A DNA stretch of 64,000 nt. Origin: Cricetomys ansorgei (taxonomy: Eukaryota > Chordata > Mammalia > Rodentia > Nesomyidae). Position numbers and translations under genes: made by a program. The stretch spans positions 5,085,501 to 5,149,500 of the forward strand of contig JAMJFZ010000711.1 in the NCBI GenBank assembly GCA_026225945.1, in the 5' to 3' direction. The notes under the pieces were generated by a model, which did no database searches, was not told the DNA's origin, and saw nothing but the letters and a program-made list of their open reading frames with translations. This document shows positions 47,772 to 59,562 of the stretch, piece by piece; positions within the stretch are counted from its first letter, which is position 1; each line of letters starts with the position of its first letter.

Positions 47772-47905
47772 GGTATGCCAGTGTAGTGGCGCATGCAATT
47801 AATCCCAGCATTTAGGAGGCGGAGGCACTTATAATGCGTTCCACGTCAGCCAGAGATACACAGTGAGACTCTGCCTCAAACATAACAAAACCATTGGGGC
47901 AAACA
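47772..47905 (+). repeat. B1 SINE
   Basis: 'ccagtgtagtggcgcatgca', 'attaatcccagcatttagga', 'ggcggaggcacttataatgc' and 'gtgagactctgcctcaaaca'. Confidence 0.85.
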
Positions 47906-48432
47906 GGGAACATCTAAAAGAATTTAAATGGGGAGTTCCGTGGTCAAAATTTTATCTACCTGCCGGGTCAATATGGAGAATAAATAAGCAGGGAAAACAG
48001 CCGGGAGGCTACTGTCACAGCTATGGCTGTGTGATTTGTTGGTCACAGGATTACATTATAACAGTGTTCAATTTCTGGATAGGTAACGGAAGTTAACTAT
48101 TTTCTCTGGGCAATCAAAGCAATTTGAGAAAACAAAACAAAACAAAAAACTTTGCCAGTACTCAGCACTTCTCTGCGTAAGAGCCAGCTGACATATTTTT
48201 AGAACTCTAAGGTGAAAGTCGAGGCTTTTCCTCTGGGCTTCTGCAGCAACACTAAGTGTTGATAAACACCCACCAAGGAGAATGAAAATGCTTGACTTCT
48301 CCTCTAACCTCCTATCCGCCCTTTACGCCGTTGGGTTCTGAAATAAATTCACGCGGAGCGTTGGGCTACAGCACCTCGAGATGAGTCTCTCCACCTAGGG
48401 CCCACCAAGAACCTCCCTGTGCAGCTCCTCAC

Positions 48433-48535
48433 CTGAGGCGAAGAACTCCGACAAGCCCAGGCAAGCACCAGAGAAACGCCGGTCTCCCGGACGCAGCCGC
48501 CCACCAGATCAAATCTCCCGCGTTCCCTTCCGCCG
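48433..48535 (-). other. DDIAS: Probable DDIAS non-coding first exon
   Basis: On the minus strand 'cgcctcag' is followed at 48432 by the donor 'gtgagg', a strong consensus match. The sequence lies in the CpG island just below an ETS site. Human DDIAS also has a non-coding exon 1 that splices to the ATG exon (recalled). The start at about 48535 is a guess. The donor is the better-supported end. Confidence 0.55.
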
Positions 48536-49192
48536 GAAGTACCGTCCCCACAGGGCTTCCCGAGACCCAATCAGAAAAGGCTCCGCAGGGCGGGTCGCTT
48601 AGTGGGGCGAGGGACTTTTCCCATCCAGCCGGGATCGAGAAGGGTTTTGAGGGACGTTCTTCCCCGACTGGTGGAGCGGTGGTTCCCCCCGGCCAAGTGC
48701 GGGGGAAGCCAGGAGGGCGCGAGGCATGGGGAGGGTGGAGGCCGGCGCCGCCGTGTGGACGGGAGGGGGCGCTGTTGGAGAGGGAGCCCCCTCGCGGCCA
48801 CCGTGGGATGGGTTACCCCGGCCCGGAGAAGGCTGTGTGCACGGAAGGCCCATAGTGCCATTATGATTTTCCGACGAGTGGGGGCATTGTGTGGCCTGAG
48901 GTCCGCAGGGACGCTGTGTGGTGGTGACAATAGAGGCAGGGATGTGTGCGTGACCTGGAAGAGCGGTAGGGTTCCGGGAGCCATAGATAAGGATGGGGCA
49001 ACAGTGTGACGAGCTAGTGGAGGTGGGGAGGAGAGGGTGGAGGCGGTGCCTGTGAGGCCAGGAGGTGTCAGGCTTTGGGTTCCGGGGGCGGAGCTGGTCT
49101 GCAACGGGCGGAGCTCTGAGCTGGGCCCGGCTGGGGCTGCGCGCTGGTGGCTCTTTCTTTAGCCGCCCAGACTGTGGCTGCCAGCCTGAGCC

Positions 49193-49361
49193 ATGGTCTG
49201 CCAGGCTCTCTCTGCTCTTGCCTTTCCTGTCACTCGTCGGGCTGCCACAACCATCCGGCTTGGGCTAAGGACCCTCAACAGCCTGCACTTGGCAACGAAC
49301 CCCCACATCCCGACCCCCGATGTAGCCAAAAACTACTCAGTTCTTTACTTCGAACAGAAGG
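49193..49361 (+). CDS. PRCP: PRCP first coding exon (signal/propeptide region), residues 1-56
   Basis: PRCP (lysosomal Pro-X carboxypeptidase, serine protease family S28) removes C-terminal residues after proline, for example from angiotensin II and alpha-MSH, and can activate prekallikrein. The start ATG lies in a good context ('gagccatgg'). After AATTI (residues 17-21) the frame reads VAKNYSVLYFEQK at the end, identical in kind to the human and mouse segment. N47-Y-S is a conserved glycosylation sequon. The exon ends one base into the next codon at 'gtaagc' (49362-49367). Upstream of AATTI the residues are ALSALAFPVTRR, where other mammals have a leucine-rich signal core, so the hydrophobic stretch is short and followed by two arginines. 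The catalytic Ser-Asp-His residues are in later exons outside the window. Confidence 0.9.
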
Positions 49362-50756
49362 GTAAGCGGAGGCTAGGGAGTAGGGGTTCCAGGTCTCGGG
49401 GTCCCAACCGCCCGTACCTTGCTTGGCTGGTAAAAACAGGATGGAGCACCGACGCCCACTTCAAATTTAGGACTTGCCTTTTTTAAGTTCACGTTTTCTG
49501 GAGAGTGGCTTTAAGCCTTAATTTAAAAATATCATTACCCAGTAACAAATTCCCGTGTTCCTCAACAGACCAAGAGAAATTTATTCCTCCAGTACTGGTG
49601 TCGGGGAATACATATGTTTAACGCTTCACCTCCAGTTCTCAGAGAATGCCTCAATCTAAACTCTTTTTTTTACCTTAGCCAAAAGCCAAATTATGCAGAA
49701 TCTAACCTTGACCCTAGGTCTCTCAACACGAATTTCTAATGTGTTCATTACATAATACTAATACATTGTAAAATGCCAGATCATCATCTATTCACTAAAC
49801 TGGCTTCTCTTAGCTGAATTGTTACCTTTAGAGGTTGGAAGTCTGTATCCAGATCTGAGGTGAGTGCAAGGATCAGGTCCTTAAAGACCAGAGAGGGTCT
49901 TTAACTTGACTTCACAGTTTTAAGCAGCTTTTCCATTCCCCTTTGTACTTGGTTGCAGCTTGAGACATTACCCTACAAGTCTGAATGGAAAAGTACCTGT
50001 TTCCTCTGAAATGACAAGGAACCCTTATAATTCTATATTTCTAAGAGTCACTGTAGGCATGAATATGCAAGGCACTGGGATTAGAAAGAATGCAAGAATC
50101 TGATTTTGGCTTTAGAAATCACACCTGGGATTCTTCTCGTCTAACTGTAATCTTGGACAGGTTGCAATTAGTTTCAGAGCCAAGTTTATTGATTTACTGA
50201 AGATTGTAGTGAGATTAAATGGAAGCGGGTAATTTACTCCTAGTAGAGTAGCTACTGTCCTAAGTTGGCAGCTATCTATTCGTGGTTACTGGTGTGAAGT
50301 TTGAATAGGAATTTGGGAAGGAGGGATGACATGGGTTGTAGAACAACTTAATTTGGAAGTAAAAAAAACAATAACCTAAAAATTTGAATTTGGGTTTATG
50401 AAAAAGAGAAAGTAGTTTTTAGCAGAAGTCTTTAGGGGGCAGTTCCTTTAACTCCCTATGGTACCGTTTTCTCATTTTAAGTTTAGAAGTTGGGGTCAGG
50501 ACCATTGTGTAGAAGTAGGAAAACCTTTCTGTGTAGCCAGTGCTGTTATGGAAGCTAGCTGGCGCAGAGCTGAAGTGAAGGCTGTGTTAGGAACCCTAGA
50601 GGACCTCCTTGTTCCCTGGCCTCTCACCTGTGCTTCTATCTGCTTTCTTTATACTGGGATTTAAAAATAAATACTTCTTTAAAATTGTTGTAAAACAAAA
50701 TTGAACTCAGGGCCTTTCCCATTGGAACTACCACCTAATTCTTGTACTGGGACTTT

Positions 50757-51000
50757 TACACACACACACACACACACACAACACACACACACACACACAC
50801 ATCCCATATATATACACATATATACATAACAAACACACATTACACATCTCTATATATATAATATAATATAAATATACACACCATATGTATATAACACAAA
50901 TACACATACACACACCATCATGTATATATGCATATATACATATAGTTACACAATACACACATATATGTGTGTGTGTGTGTATGTATGTGTATATATATAA
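50757..51000 (+). repeat. Compound (CA)n/(TA)n microsatellite
   Basis: About 240 bases of CA, TA and mixed 'atatacacac' units, ending with a short (GT)n. A 119-residue open frame on the minus strand is an artefact of this repeat. Confidence 0.97.
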
Positions 51001-51164
51001 ATCTTTACAGCATCTAGTTATCAATAGTGAAATTGGAAAAGATTTAGAATATATATGATCTCTAAAATCTCTCTGGGAATAATGCATCGGTGAACTCTAA
51101 GGGTATAAAGGGATAGAATGATGCTAAATTTATTTTCCTTTGTCTTTTTCCTGTGTGATTGTGT

Positions 51165-51445
51165 GTATTGTACTCACACAGTGCACATACGAAGGGAGGG
51201 AGAGGAGGATGTCAGGTGTCATGCCATATCACTCTCTGCCTTATTCCCTTGAGACAGGTTCTCTTCATTAAACCTGAAAGCCTGGCGGGAAGTTAGTCCT
51301 ATAAGAGCGCCCCCTGTCTTCACTCATGACAGTGTTGGGGTGACAGGCAAGTGTGGGTGGGGCTGAGGTTGACTTCTTATGTAGGTGATGGGATCTGAAC
51401 TTAGGTCTTTATGCTTGTACAAGTACTCTCTTACTGAGCCAACTC
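51165..51445 (-). repeat. B4-family SINE, reverse orientation
   Basis: 'gtactcacacagtgcacata', 'ggaggatgtcaggtgtcatg' and 'gagacaggttctcttcatta' give the reverse B4 order, with an ID-like end 'ctcttactgagccaactccc'. Confidence 0.7.
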
Positions 51446-51584
51446 CCCATCCCCTCCATAGTTTTTAGAAATTTAAGCTTTTTTTAAAAAAAAAAATTTG
51501 GTAGTTGGCAAGTGTGTTTGGCTTTACATAGTGAAACTTTATACTCTAGGCTTGTACTGAGTTTATACTTTTAGACACTTTTTA

Positions 51585-51675
51585 CTACCATGTCTGGTTT
51601 ATGTGTTGCTGGGAATTAAACCCAGGACTTTGTGCTTGCTAGGCAAACAGCAACTGAGCTACATCGCCATCCCAT
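51585..51675 (-). repeat. ID-type SINE, reverse orientation
   Basis: 'gctgggaattaaacccagga', 'ctttgtgcttgctaggcaaa' and 'caactgagctacatcgccat' are the complement of an ID head. Confidence 0.85.
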
Positions 51676-51689
51676 ATGCACTTTTTTTT

Positions 51690-52025
51690 TTTTTTGGTGT
51701 GTACCTGTGTAGTGTATTATTATATATGTTTGTGTGAGTGTGTGAATGTGGATAAAGGTGCACATACATTTATTGTGTGGATGTTTGAAGAGGATTTATT
51801 CCTTAATTCCTTTATTCCTTAATGAGATGTATAATGAGAGTGACCCATCTCATTTTTTGAGACAGGGATTTCTCAATGAATTCACGCTAGCTGGTCAGTG
51901 AGCTCTAGAGGTTCTACCTGCTCAGCTCCAGGATTATAGGCAAAAGCCACATGCTCAGTTTTTTAGAAAGTATGGGTATAGGGGAGATTCAGAACTCAGA
52001 CTCTCCGCTGACTGAACCATCTTAT
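51690..52025 (-). repeat. B4-family SINE, reverse orientation
   Basis: A T/G-rich CA-complement run is followed by a diverged middle with 'ttttgagacagggatttctc', and an end with 'cgctgactgaaccatcttat'. Confidence 0.6.
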
Positions 52026-52041
52026 TTATTTAATTTTGTTT

Positions 52042-52205
52042 TGTTTTTCTGTTTTTTTTTCAAGACAGGGTTTTCTCTGTTGTAACTCTCGCTGTCCTGG
52101 AACTCACTCTGTAGACCATTCTGGCCTATAATTCACAGAAATCTGCCTGCCTCTGCCTCCCAAGTACTGGGATTAAAAGGTGTGTGTCACCACCACCACG
52201 GCTAA
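52042..52205 (-). repeat. B1 SINE, reverse orientation
   Basis: 'caagacagggttttctctgt', 'tgtaactctcgctgtcctgg', 'aactcactctgtagaccatt' and 'gtactgggattaaaaggtgt'. Nearly full length. Confidence 0.95.
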
Positions 52206-54738
52206 AATTTATTCTTAAATGTTAAACAAAGCTCCAAAGACAAAATGCCATTCTAGGTAGAGGTGGCAAAAGATGTCTTAGCAAGCAAGTCAGATGTTTA
52301 AATAGGAATGGAATCAAGGGTCACTATGATCCCAAACACAAGGAACAGCTTCTTTTTGCCAGATTTCTTAGTTCTGCTTATGCCCAGGCAGGCCTTTCTC
52401 CAACCTTTGCCAGAATTTCTTATCTCTTCTTAAATATATTAAATACTTTATCCATCTTATTGCCCAGCCACTAGACTGTTGTGTTATGCCTCTTCTAAAG
52501 ACCACTAGGCAGTTATTTGCTCATGGCTATTCATCCTAGCTACTGGTCAGTGTGTTCCATTAGTCTGTGTCTTGGTCCAGCATGGACCTCATGGCTGCTG
52601 GCTCCTGCATGCCTTCCCACAGCTCCTTTCCTTAGTTGTGGGGTGAGCACGTCAATAGGCTGAGAGATATTTTGACATATGTACATCCTTTCAGTTCCTA
52701 TTTGGGGTTCCCCTTTCCAACTTTTGCCCCAGTGGCCTGATTGTTTACTAAAATGCAGCTGTAAGGCACTGCTTGCCTACAATCTTTTCCTTCTCCTTTG
52801 TACTCTTCTTTCTCCTCGTTAATGGTTTCTATTGATGACCTTTCCCTTAGGCCTGGAGTGTAATTAATTTTGTATGAACTCTTAACTGATTGCTTGCTGT
52901 GTTTGATGATAGAATCCTTTCTGGAAGGACTCTTGGGAGATCATGAGCTGCCCTGTTAGATGTGAGGGACTGGCTTTGATCTGCATTATGAAGGTTGGGG
53001 AACTTGGTAGAAGTTAAATAAGGTAATAATTACGAGCATCGGCTCTTGAGACAAATAGCTTTGAGAATGAAATTCTGGTTTTTCCCTGAGTCAAAATTAA
53101 TGAGTTACTTGGTGGTAACCCTTAGATAGTTAGCAAAATGGTAATTAAATTACACACCTCACAGGTTCGTTATGAAATGTGATACGTGATAAGTCTAACA
53201 TGGTTTATGTCACTGGGCAGTGAGCTTGTGTTAAGCAATAATTATTTTCATCTTTCTGTTGCTTAATGCTTTACTACTCTCCATTCAGAATAATATATTT
53301 AACAATTCTTTATAGATAAAATTGCTATTCTGGAAGCATGAAACTTTTTCTGTTGTATTTTATTTTAAAATCCTTGTTTTATAAGTTAATAGACTTGTAG
53401 TATAGGAATTAATCTTTCTTGAAATGATTTTCTGTCATGTAGACATGTAAGAAGAATATCAAATGATTTCTGTTTTTTTTTTTTTTTCTCTATACTATTT
53501 AGAATTTTGGCAATATATGGGGGAAATTTTGGTAATGGATGTTGTTGGACTGACCTTTTTAATAGGACTACTAAAATAATAATACTTTCTAGTAGCTGAG
53601 TGCCTAATATTTTATCAGCTAGTGTTAAAATTTAACGAAATACACATTAACTTTAGGGTTTTCGCTGTCAGCACATTTTATGCCTTACTGGATTTAGACA
53701 GAGCAATTCAGTGTGTGTTCTAGAGTCAGTCGTTCTACTAACTTGTGATATAATCTTGTCCAATTACTTAACTTTCTCAATCATTGTATATTAATGTTTA
53801 GAATAGATTGGCTCTGCTCATCCCTGATGCATCTTTAATTCTGTTCCCCATGAGCCTCCGGTCTGTAGTGTTCTGTGTTAGGAGCAGCAGTGTGGTACAG
53901 ATTCTGGGTTTTACCATAACATTGAATTGGTCCTAGACAGTATTTCTATCTTGACTTTGAACAACATATAAGCACAACTACAAAGTATATTTAAATTTAA
54001 TATTTGTCATTTCTACTACTGCATAATATTTGTGACTTCAGTTTGCTTGGTTATAGGCAGATTGGCAAAGAAAGGAATACCAGTCAGGAAGAGTCTTTAT
54101 GATTTGTCTTCACTTCTAATGCCTTACACAGTGCTACTACATGGTAGGTAGGTTTTTGCACCCTTCACAGCAGATAGAGTCCTGCTGTGGATCATATAGG
54201 GAGATCCTTCTCTCTCAGATTCCCTTCTGAGAATACAGGCAGACGCTTGTCTTACATGGTATGTCTTAATAAGAAATTATGAATTGAAATTGACCACAAA
54301 TTAAAGTGTAGAAGCTGAAGAGTAAAATGAAAGATACACACATGTCTAATATATTAGTAATGTAAAAATCTGCTGTTGCTTACCAAAAGCCTTATGTGTT
54401 TAGGTAACATGGTGAATACTTAGTAATCGTTTACTTATTTAATCCTGGTAGCCATCCTATGAGGTAGATGCTATTATCCTACTTTATAGGGAAGAGTACT
54501 CATACAAAAATGTTAAGGCACATGACCGAGTGTAGGGGTCTCTGTAAACACCAGGGCCAGCAAAGTAGTGAACTATATGAGGCAAGAAGGAACTCCAGTT
54601 CAGCACGACTCAGTAGCCAGTGTTGGTTCAAACTTCTGGAGTCTGACACTGAGCATTTTATTTTAGCTTTCCTGATGATAATTAACTCAATCCCGTGTGT
54701 ACAGCAAAGCTTAAGACATGTTTAGATCGAAGCTGTCC

Positions 54739-55060
54739 ACAAAGTACATATAGCCTCCTCCATAAGGTGGGTTCTGTTGACTCAGAAGCAGTGCTCATGA
54801 TATAAGGGTCTAGGGAGAATGACTGAGGTAAACATGATGCCTGTGGGAGTTAGGAGTGGCCTGGCCTATAGATAGCACAGAGGCCACCTAGGCTTTTGTA
54901 AAGTACAAATGACATCTCCCATAAGGGTGGGTTTTATTGACTGAGAAGCAATGCCCAAGATAAAGATCTAGGAAGGAAGAGTCTGGGATAATGTAATAAT
55001 CTGGGGGAACAAGGTGTGGCCTGGCCCTTCAGAGAGCATAGATCACTAGGTACTAATTAC
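54739..55060 (+). repeat. Diverged tandem duplication, about 160-bp unit, two copies
   Basis: Copy 1 (about 54739-54897) and copy 2 (about 54898-55060) share ordered blocks: 'aaagtaca' (54741, 54900), 'cataaggtgggttctgttga' and 'cataagggtgggttttattg', 'gagaagca' or 'cagaagca', and 'gtggcctggcc' (54856, 55016). The offset is 159-160 bases throughout. I do not recognise the unit as a known repeat. Confidence 0.85.
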
Positions 55061-56085
55061 ATTAATTCCCAGCTTTCTGGTTAGAAAACAGGTATACATC
55101 TCCTTCTTTTATAGAGACAACCCTGTCTGTTTAACATTCCTGGTTTCCCTACTTATCTGTGAACACAAAAACCTTGTGCCCTCCACAACTGAGTTGTACC
55201 ACATATTTGTAACATTTTGTTTCTCTGGAAAAACTTCAATGAGTTTCTAGTACTAATAAGACTGTAATACCTGCCAGAATAAGCCAGGTTGTGCTGCTAC
55301 AATAAATCCCCTAAATTTCAGTGACTTCACCTAAGAAAACCCTATCTGTCTTACTGTATTTCAGTGTATTTCAGTGTAGTGAGCAAGGGCTGACTGAGTC
55401 TTCCTTTCGATGTATGTTACGATGGTGACTACGAAAGTATAAAAAGGAAACATCAAAAGTCAAACAAATGTTTAAAAACTGAAAAGTGGTGTAGATCATT
55501 TTCTTTCCACAGTTCCTTGCCTTGGAGCTGGTTAATTGACTGCACTGAACCTACAGAGTAGGTAGACACAAAAAATTTAGGAGTGTCTTGAAGGAGAGGC
55601 AGCACTCATGACTACTATGCTCTGTCAGTCATGTACCCACCCACAGCCCTTGAACTTGAACCAGTACCTTTCATATGTCAGGAATAGGCATGGGGTTCAG
55701 GAGAAGTTCCTAGAGACATGGAGATGATTACATTCTAAAGGTCCTCAAATTATACTTGTTTACTGTTCCGTTTGTGCATATTGAATTTTATCTGAGATAA
55801 ATTTAAAAGAAAAAAAAATCTGTTTGGTAGCACTCTTGTGGCCACAGTCGGCTGAAAAGATGTCCCCGAAGTGAGGTCTGTTCAGGGTTTCCTTGTTCAC
55901 CTCACCATCATAAACTGCTCACTGACCTGATGTGTAACACATAGTAAACCTGTGATGAAAAGGAACTTCTTAGTTTGTTTAGTAATTAAAAATTAGTTTT
56001 CCTATCTTTTTCAGTAAGTAAAAAAATAGAGATTTATGTAAAATTTTACTGTTTGGTAGTTGTTCATCAAAGAGGGAATTTCGAG

Positions 56086-56262
56086 GGGCTGAACAGATGG
56101 CTCAGAACTTAAGCATGAGCACTGCCCTTGCAGTGCTGGGATTTGGTTCCCTGAATCCATGTTGAGTGGCTCATGACTGCCTATGAGCCCAGATCTAGGA
56201 TGATCTGATGCCTCTGCCTCAGTGGGCATCCACATGTATATGGGAGAATTATAAAAATATTT
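56086..56262 (+). repeat. B2-type SINE
   Basis: 'ggggctgaacagatggctca', 'gaacttaagcatgagcactg', 'gctgggatttggttccctga' and 'gctcatgactgcctatgag'. Confidence 0.85.
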
Positions 56263-56624
56263 TTTTTATAGCTCACAATATTTAAAAATCCTAGGTACCG
56301 TTTGCTAATTGTAAATGAATTAACGTTTATTGAGTATATATGCTGGGTCTGATATTCGGTTTTTTTTTTATTTGACAGTGCTTTGTCCATGCTAGGCAAG
56401 TGCTCTGTGACTAAACTCAGTATAAACTGTATACTGAGTTTTCATATCCAATTGGAATTATTACAACTCTTTCTTGAAATATAGAAATTAATTTAAGTTA
56501 TAAAAGTTGCCTTTTATATAATTTATCAAATTATTAAAGGACAATAATTGTGTGACTTTTTACTCTGTTTCTTCAATATCTCTGGTCTTTCCCTGACATT
56601 ATGATGCCTATATGTTGTAAATAA

Positions 56625-56668
56625 TAATAGTAATAATAATAAAATAATAATAATAACAATAATAAAAA
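56625..56668 (+). repeat. (AAT)n microsatellite
   Basis: About 14 imperfect 'aat/ata' units. Confidence 0.93.
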
Positions 56669-56974
56669 TTCCTGCTGTATCTGTTTTTATTCCACATTAT
56701 TATTTAGCCTTTGTAACAATCTAAGGATGCCCATTTTAAAAGTCAGACTATTGGAATTTAGAAAAATCAAAGAAAGATACATCTAGTTTATCCTATTTGT
56801 AAACCAACTAGTTTTCCAAGCTGAAATTGTAACTAATTTGTGGTGTATTTATAAAATAGGGTCTTGTCAACTCTTAAAAATTATGGTCTTGGAGCAGATA
56901 TGACAATGTAGGAAAATGTGCATGCATTAATGACAAATGAAAACAGGAAAATGAGTGTACAGTATTTCATTAAT

Positions 56975-57365
56975 CCATTTTTGACTGCTGTAACAAAGTA
57001 TCTGAAAGTGAGTACTGTATAAATAATAGAACAGGGTTGAGTATGGCAGTTTAAGCAGCAGTATGGCACTGACTCTGATGGCTGTATCATATCATGGCAG
57101 GAGCTAATAAGAGGAGATGTTATATAATAAGAGAGGGAGCCAGAGAATACAGAGGAGGCAGCCCATTCTTTTAAAACAAGTCTTAGGAGAACTCATCTCT
57201 TGAGTTAATCTCTTAGAGGGGAGTGACATCAAATGACCTAATTACCCCATCGGGCCTCACCTCTTACAGGTTTCATCACCTCCCAACATCTTTGCTCGTG
57301 GCCAGACTTAGAGCTCATGAATCCTTGGAGTGGACAAACTTCATCCAAACCACAGCAAAAGCGTC
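56975..57365 (-). mobile_element. Probable MaLR-type LTR or related element, reverse orientation
   Basis: 'taatccatttttgactgctg', 'taacaaagtatctgaaagtg', 'catatcatggcaggagctaa', 'ggcctcacctcttacaggtt' and 'cttcatccaaaccacagca' follow the complement of MaLR-like or related mammalian repeats. Family level is uncertain. Confidence 0.5.
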
Positions 57366-57954
57366 TTCAAATTCATTTATTATTTATTGGGTGTCTGGTT
57401 TGTTCTAGGCACTATTGTCGTGACTGAGGAAAGAACTTTCTATATTCTAGGCACAGGGAGGATCAAGTACACAAACTCAGAGATCCATGTGTCTAGTGAG
57501 AACAATTCTAAGGCCAGTGTGTCTGGGATTCATGTGCAAGGGAAGGAGAAGTAGGGGACAGGGTAGGAAGGTAGAGAAGGTGGGCAGACTGCGTGGGAAC
57601 CTTGACTATTGTAAAGAATTGAGTATTGAGAATTAGGTGAGAAGCTTTTGAGTATTGATTGCAGAAGAATGACAAAATCTGACTAATGTTTTAACAGACT
57701 TGATCTGGCTATTGTGTTAAGAATGGATTATGGAAGGGAACAAGGTGGAGCAGGAAAAGTCAGATTACAGTGTTGGCTTGAATTAGTAGAGTAGTAGAAG
57801 CTCGAGAAATGATCAAGAATTTCTTTGAAGATATAGATGAGAGGTATAGTTGATGAATTAGATGTGGGTGAGAGATAAATAGAAGGATGGTTTCATGGTT
57901 TCTTGACATGAACAGATTAGAATTTCATTGGAAGATGAAATTGCTATTTACTAA

Positions 57955-58141
57955 GCTGGGAGGTGGTGGCACACGCCTTTAATCCCAGCACTGGGGAGGC
58001 AGAGGCGGGCCAATCTCTGAGTGTGAGGCCAGCCTGGTCTGCAGAGTGAGTTCTAGTACAGCCAGAGTTACAACACAGAAACCCTGTTTTGAAAAACCAG
58101 GAAAAAAAAAAAAAAAAAGGAAAGAAAAGAAAAGAAAAAAA
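57955..58141 (+). repeat. B1 SINE with long A-rich tail
   Basis: 'gctgggaggtggtggcacac', 'gcctttaatcccagcactgg', 'gtgaggccagcctggtctgc' and 'cagccagagttacaacacag', then an A-rich tail to about 58141. Confidence 0.96.
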
Positions 58142-59044
58142 GGAATTGTCATTTACTGAGATGGGGAGGGCTCTGGGAGGAATAAGTTTGGGGATGGGAG
58201 GAGATGAAGAACTTGTTCCTAGCTGTGCTGCTTGTGCCAGAATTCAGAAGGAAGGTGGGGCAGGAAGCATTAGAAGCTGTTTTGTATGCAGATGAAGTCA
58301 TGGGTGGAAAAGGACAGAGGAGTTAGTAAAGATGTTTTCTAATTTATAGATGCTCATCTTAACAGGGTATGGTGAAGTGTGCTTGCATTTTCTTTTACTC
58401 AGGAGGCAGAGACAAGAGGATCACTTGATATTAGGCCAACCTACACAACCAGGTGGGACATGGCCATAGAACATTTCCAGGGCATGATTACTGTTATTGG
58501 CCATGGGATTTAAGCCATGTAAGCAAAGAACTGAGGACTGAGGGTGGTGGTGGTGGTGAGGTAATAGGACAGTAGTGAGGCTGAAGAATTTAGGGACTCC
58601 ATAGAAGCAGTGACCTGTGATGAGATAAGATAGCGGGATGCCTGACATTCAGAGCACTACGAGATTGGTGTTACTGCGAATGACAAAATCTAGGATTTGA
58701 AGAAGAGGTAGTGATCAAGCGGAAGACAAAATTAATGGGAGGTGGAAGAAAATGCATCAAGATAAATGTAAAGAATTTCAAAGGTGTTGTGTGGAATGGT
58801 AGTAGGCAAGGAGGAAAAATATTGGAGTTGGCTCAGTCTGCAGCCTGTTTTCATTTGTGTACCCCCACTGTTGTAACTCCATTGCTTTGACACCCTAACT
58901 TCTAGGAGAAGAGCAATTGGTTGTCCCTGTAGATACCTTTCCACTGTTGTTACCAGGAGTCACATTAATCATCTAAATCAAGTCATTCTTCTGCTCAGAA
59001 TGCACCGTAGTTCCTTATTGTTTGTTGTATTAAAACACTATCCT

Positions 59045-59125
59045 GAGCCTGGGTTGGTGACTCATGCCCATAATCCTAGCACTTGGGAGGCTACAGACTA
59101 AGACCCTATCTTAGACCAAGGGAGG
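59045..59125 (+). repeat. Truncated B1 SINE
   Basis: 'gagcctgggttggtgactca', 'tgcccataatcctagcactt' and 'gggaggctacagactaagac' match the left half of a B1. Confidence 0.75.
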
Positions 59126-59461
59126 GATGGGGGAGAACAGAATCCTGTAACTTTGAGAGGTTTTTCACTCTATAGCTCCAGCCCATTGTTCCAGTTTCTA
59201 ATCTGTTCTGCACACGTGCTCATTTCTTTCCTGTCTCCTCTGTTTGTCAGCCCATATTGTTCCCTTCAATTGTCTCCTAAGTTAGTCTTTCCTGCATGTT
59301 TTAAGCTCCATCACAGATAATGCCACTGCCAGGAGCCACTTCAAAATCTGGAGAGTGTGGCTGGCCAGATCCTTATGCTTTTATGGTGGCAGGTGTCTTA
59401 CTTATTCTTGCCTTATGGTATTTGTTTTGTATCCTTTTACTAATGCCCCTGCCCCACTTCT

Positions 59462-59562
59462 TTTTAAGACAGATTCTCAGTGTATAGCACAGGCTAGCCT
59501 CATATGCTGTCTCTGCATCCCAAGTGCTTGAATTACAGGTGTGTGCCACCACACCTGACTTC
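59462..59562 (-). repeat. Truncated B1 SINE, reverse orientation
   Basis: 'agacagattctcagtgtata', 'gcacaggctagcctcatatg' and 'gaattacaggtgtgtgccac' give the reverse B1 order. Confidence 0.75.

Larger units (their letters stand above)
40490..48432 (-). other. DDIAS: DDIAS intron 1
   Basis: This is an intron of about 7.9 kb between the non-coding first exon (donor at 48432) and the first coding exon (acceptor at 40490). It is dense with nested repeats, including two LTRs, L1 pieces and many SINEs. No coding exon was recognised inside it. Confidence 0.75.
48330..49420. promoter_or_regulatory. CpG island, probable bidirectional DDIAS/PRCP promoter
   Basis: This is the only stretch of the window with frequent CG dinucleotides and high G+C over about 1 kb. 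It lies between the minus-strand DDIAS first exon and the plus-strand PRCP first coding exon. An ETS-type 'ccggaagt' sits at 48533-48540 near the presumed DDIAS start. GC boxes 'gggggcgg' (49083-49090) and 'gggcgg' (49105-49110) lie about 85-110 bases upstream of the PRCP ATG. I see no TATA box next to either gene. Long open frames across it come from the lack of stops in G+C-rich DNA. Confidence 0.8.

Noticed and set aside
48571..49104. 177-residue open frame on the minus strand and 135-residue frame on the plus strand (48602-49009) between DDIAS and PRCP
   Set aside because: Both overlap in a CpG island where stop codons are rare. The peptides are Pro/Arg/Gly-rich with no recognisable family, and they cross the presumed promoter.
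49147..49365. 72-residue frame overlapping PRCP exon 1 (starts MALSLAAQ)
   Set aside because: It is a shifted-frame shadow. Only the frame from 49193 gives the conserved AKNYSVLYFEQK segment and the right splice phase.
50728..51087. 119-residue minus-strand frame with Tyr/Ile/Cys/Val repeats
   Set aside because: It is a translation of the compound (CA)n/(TA)n microsatellite.
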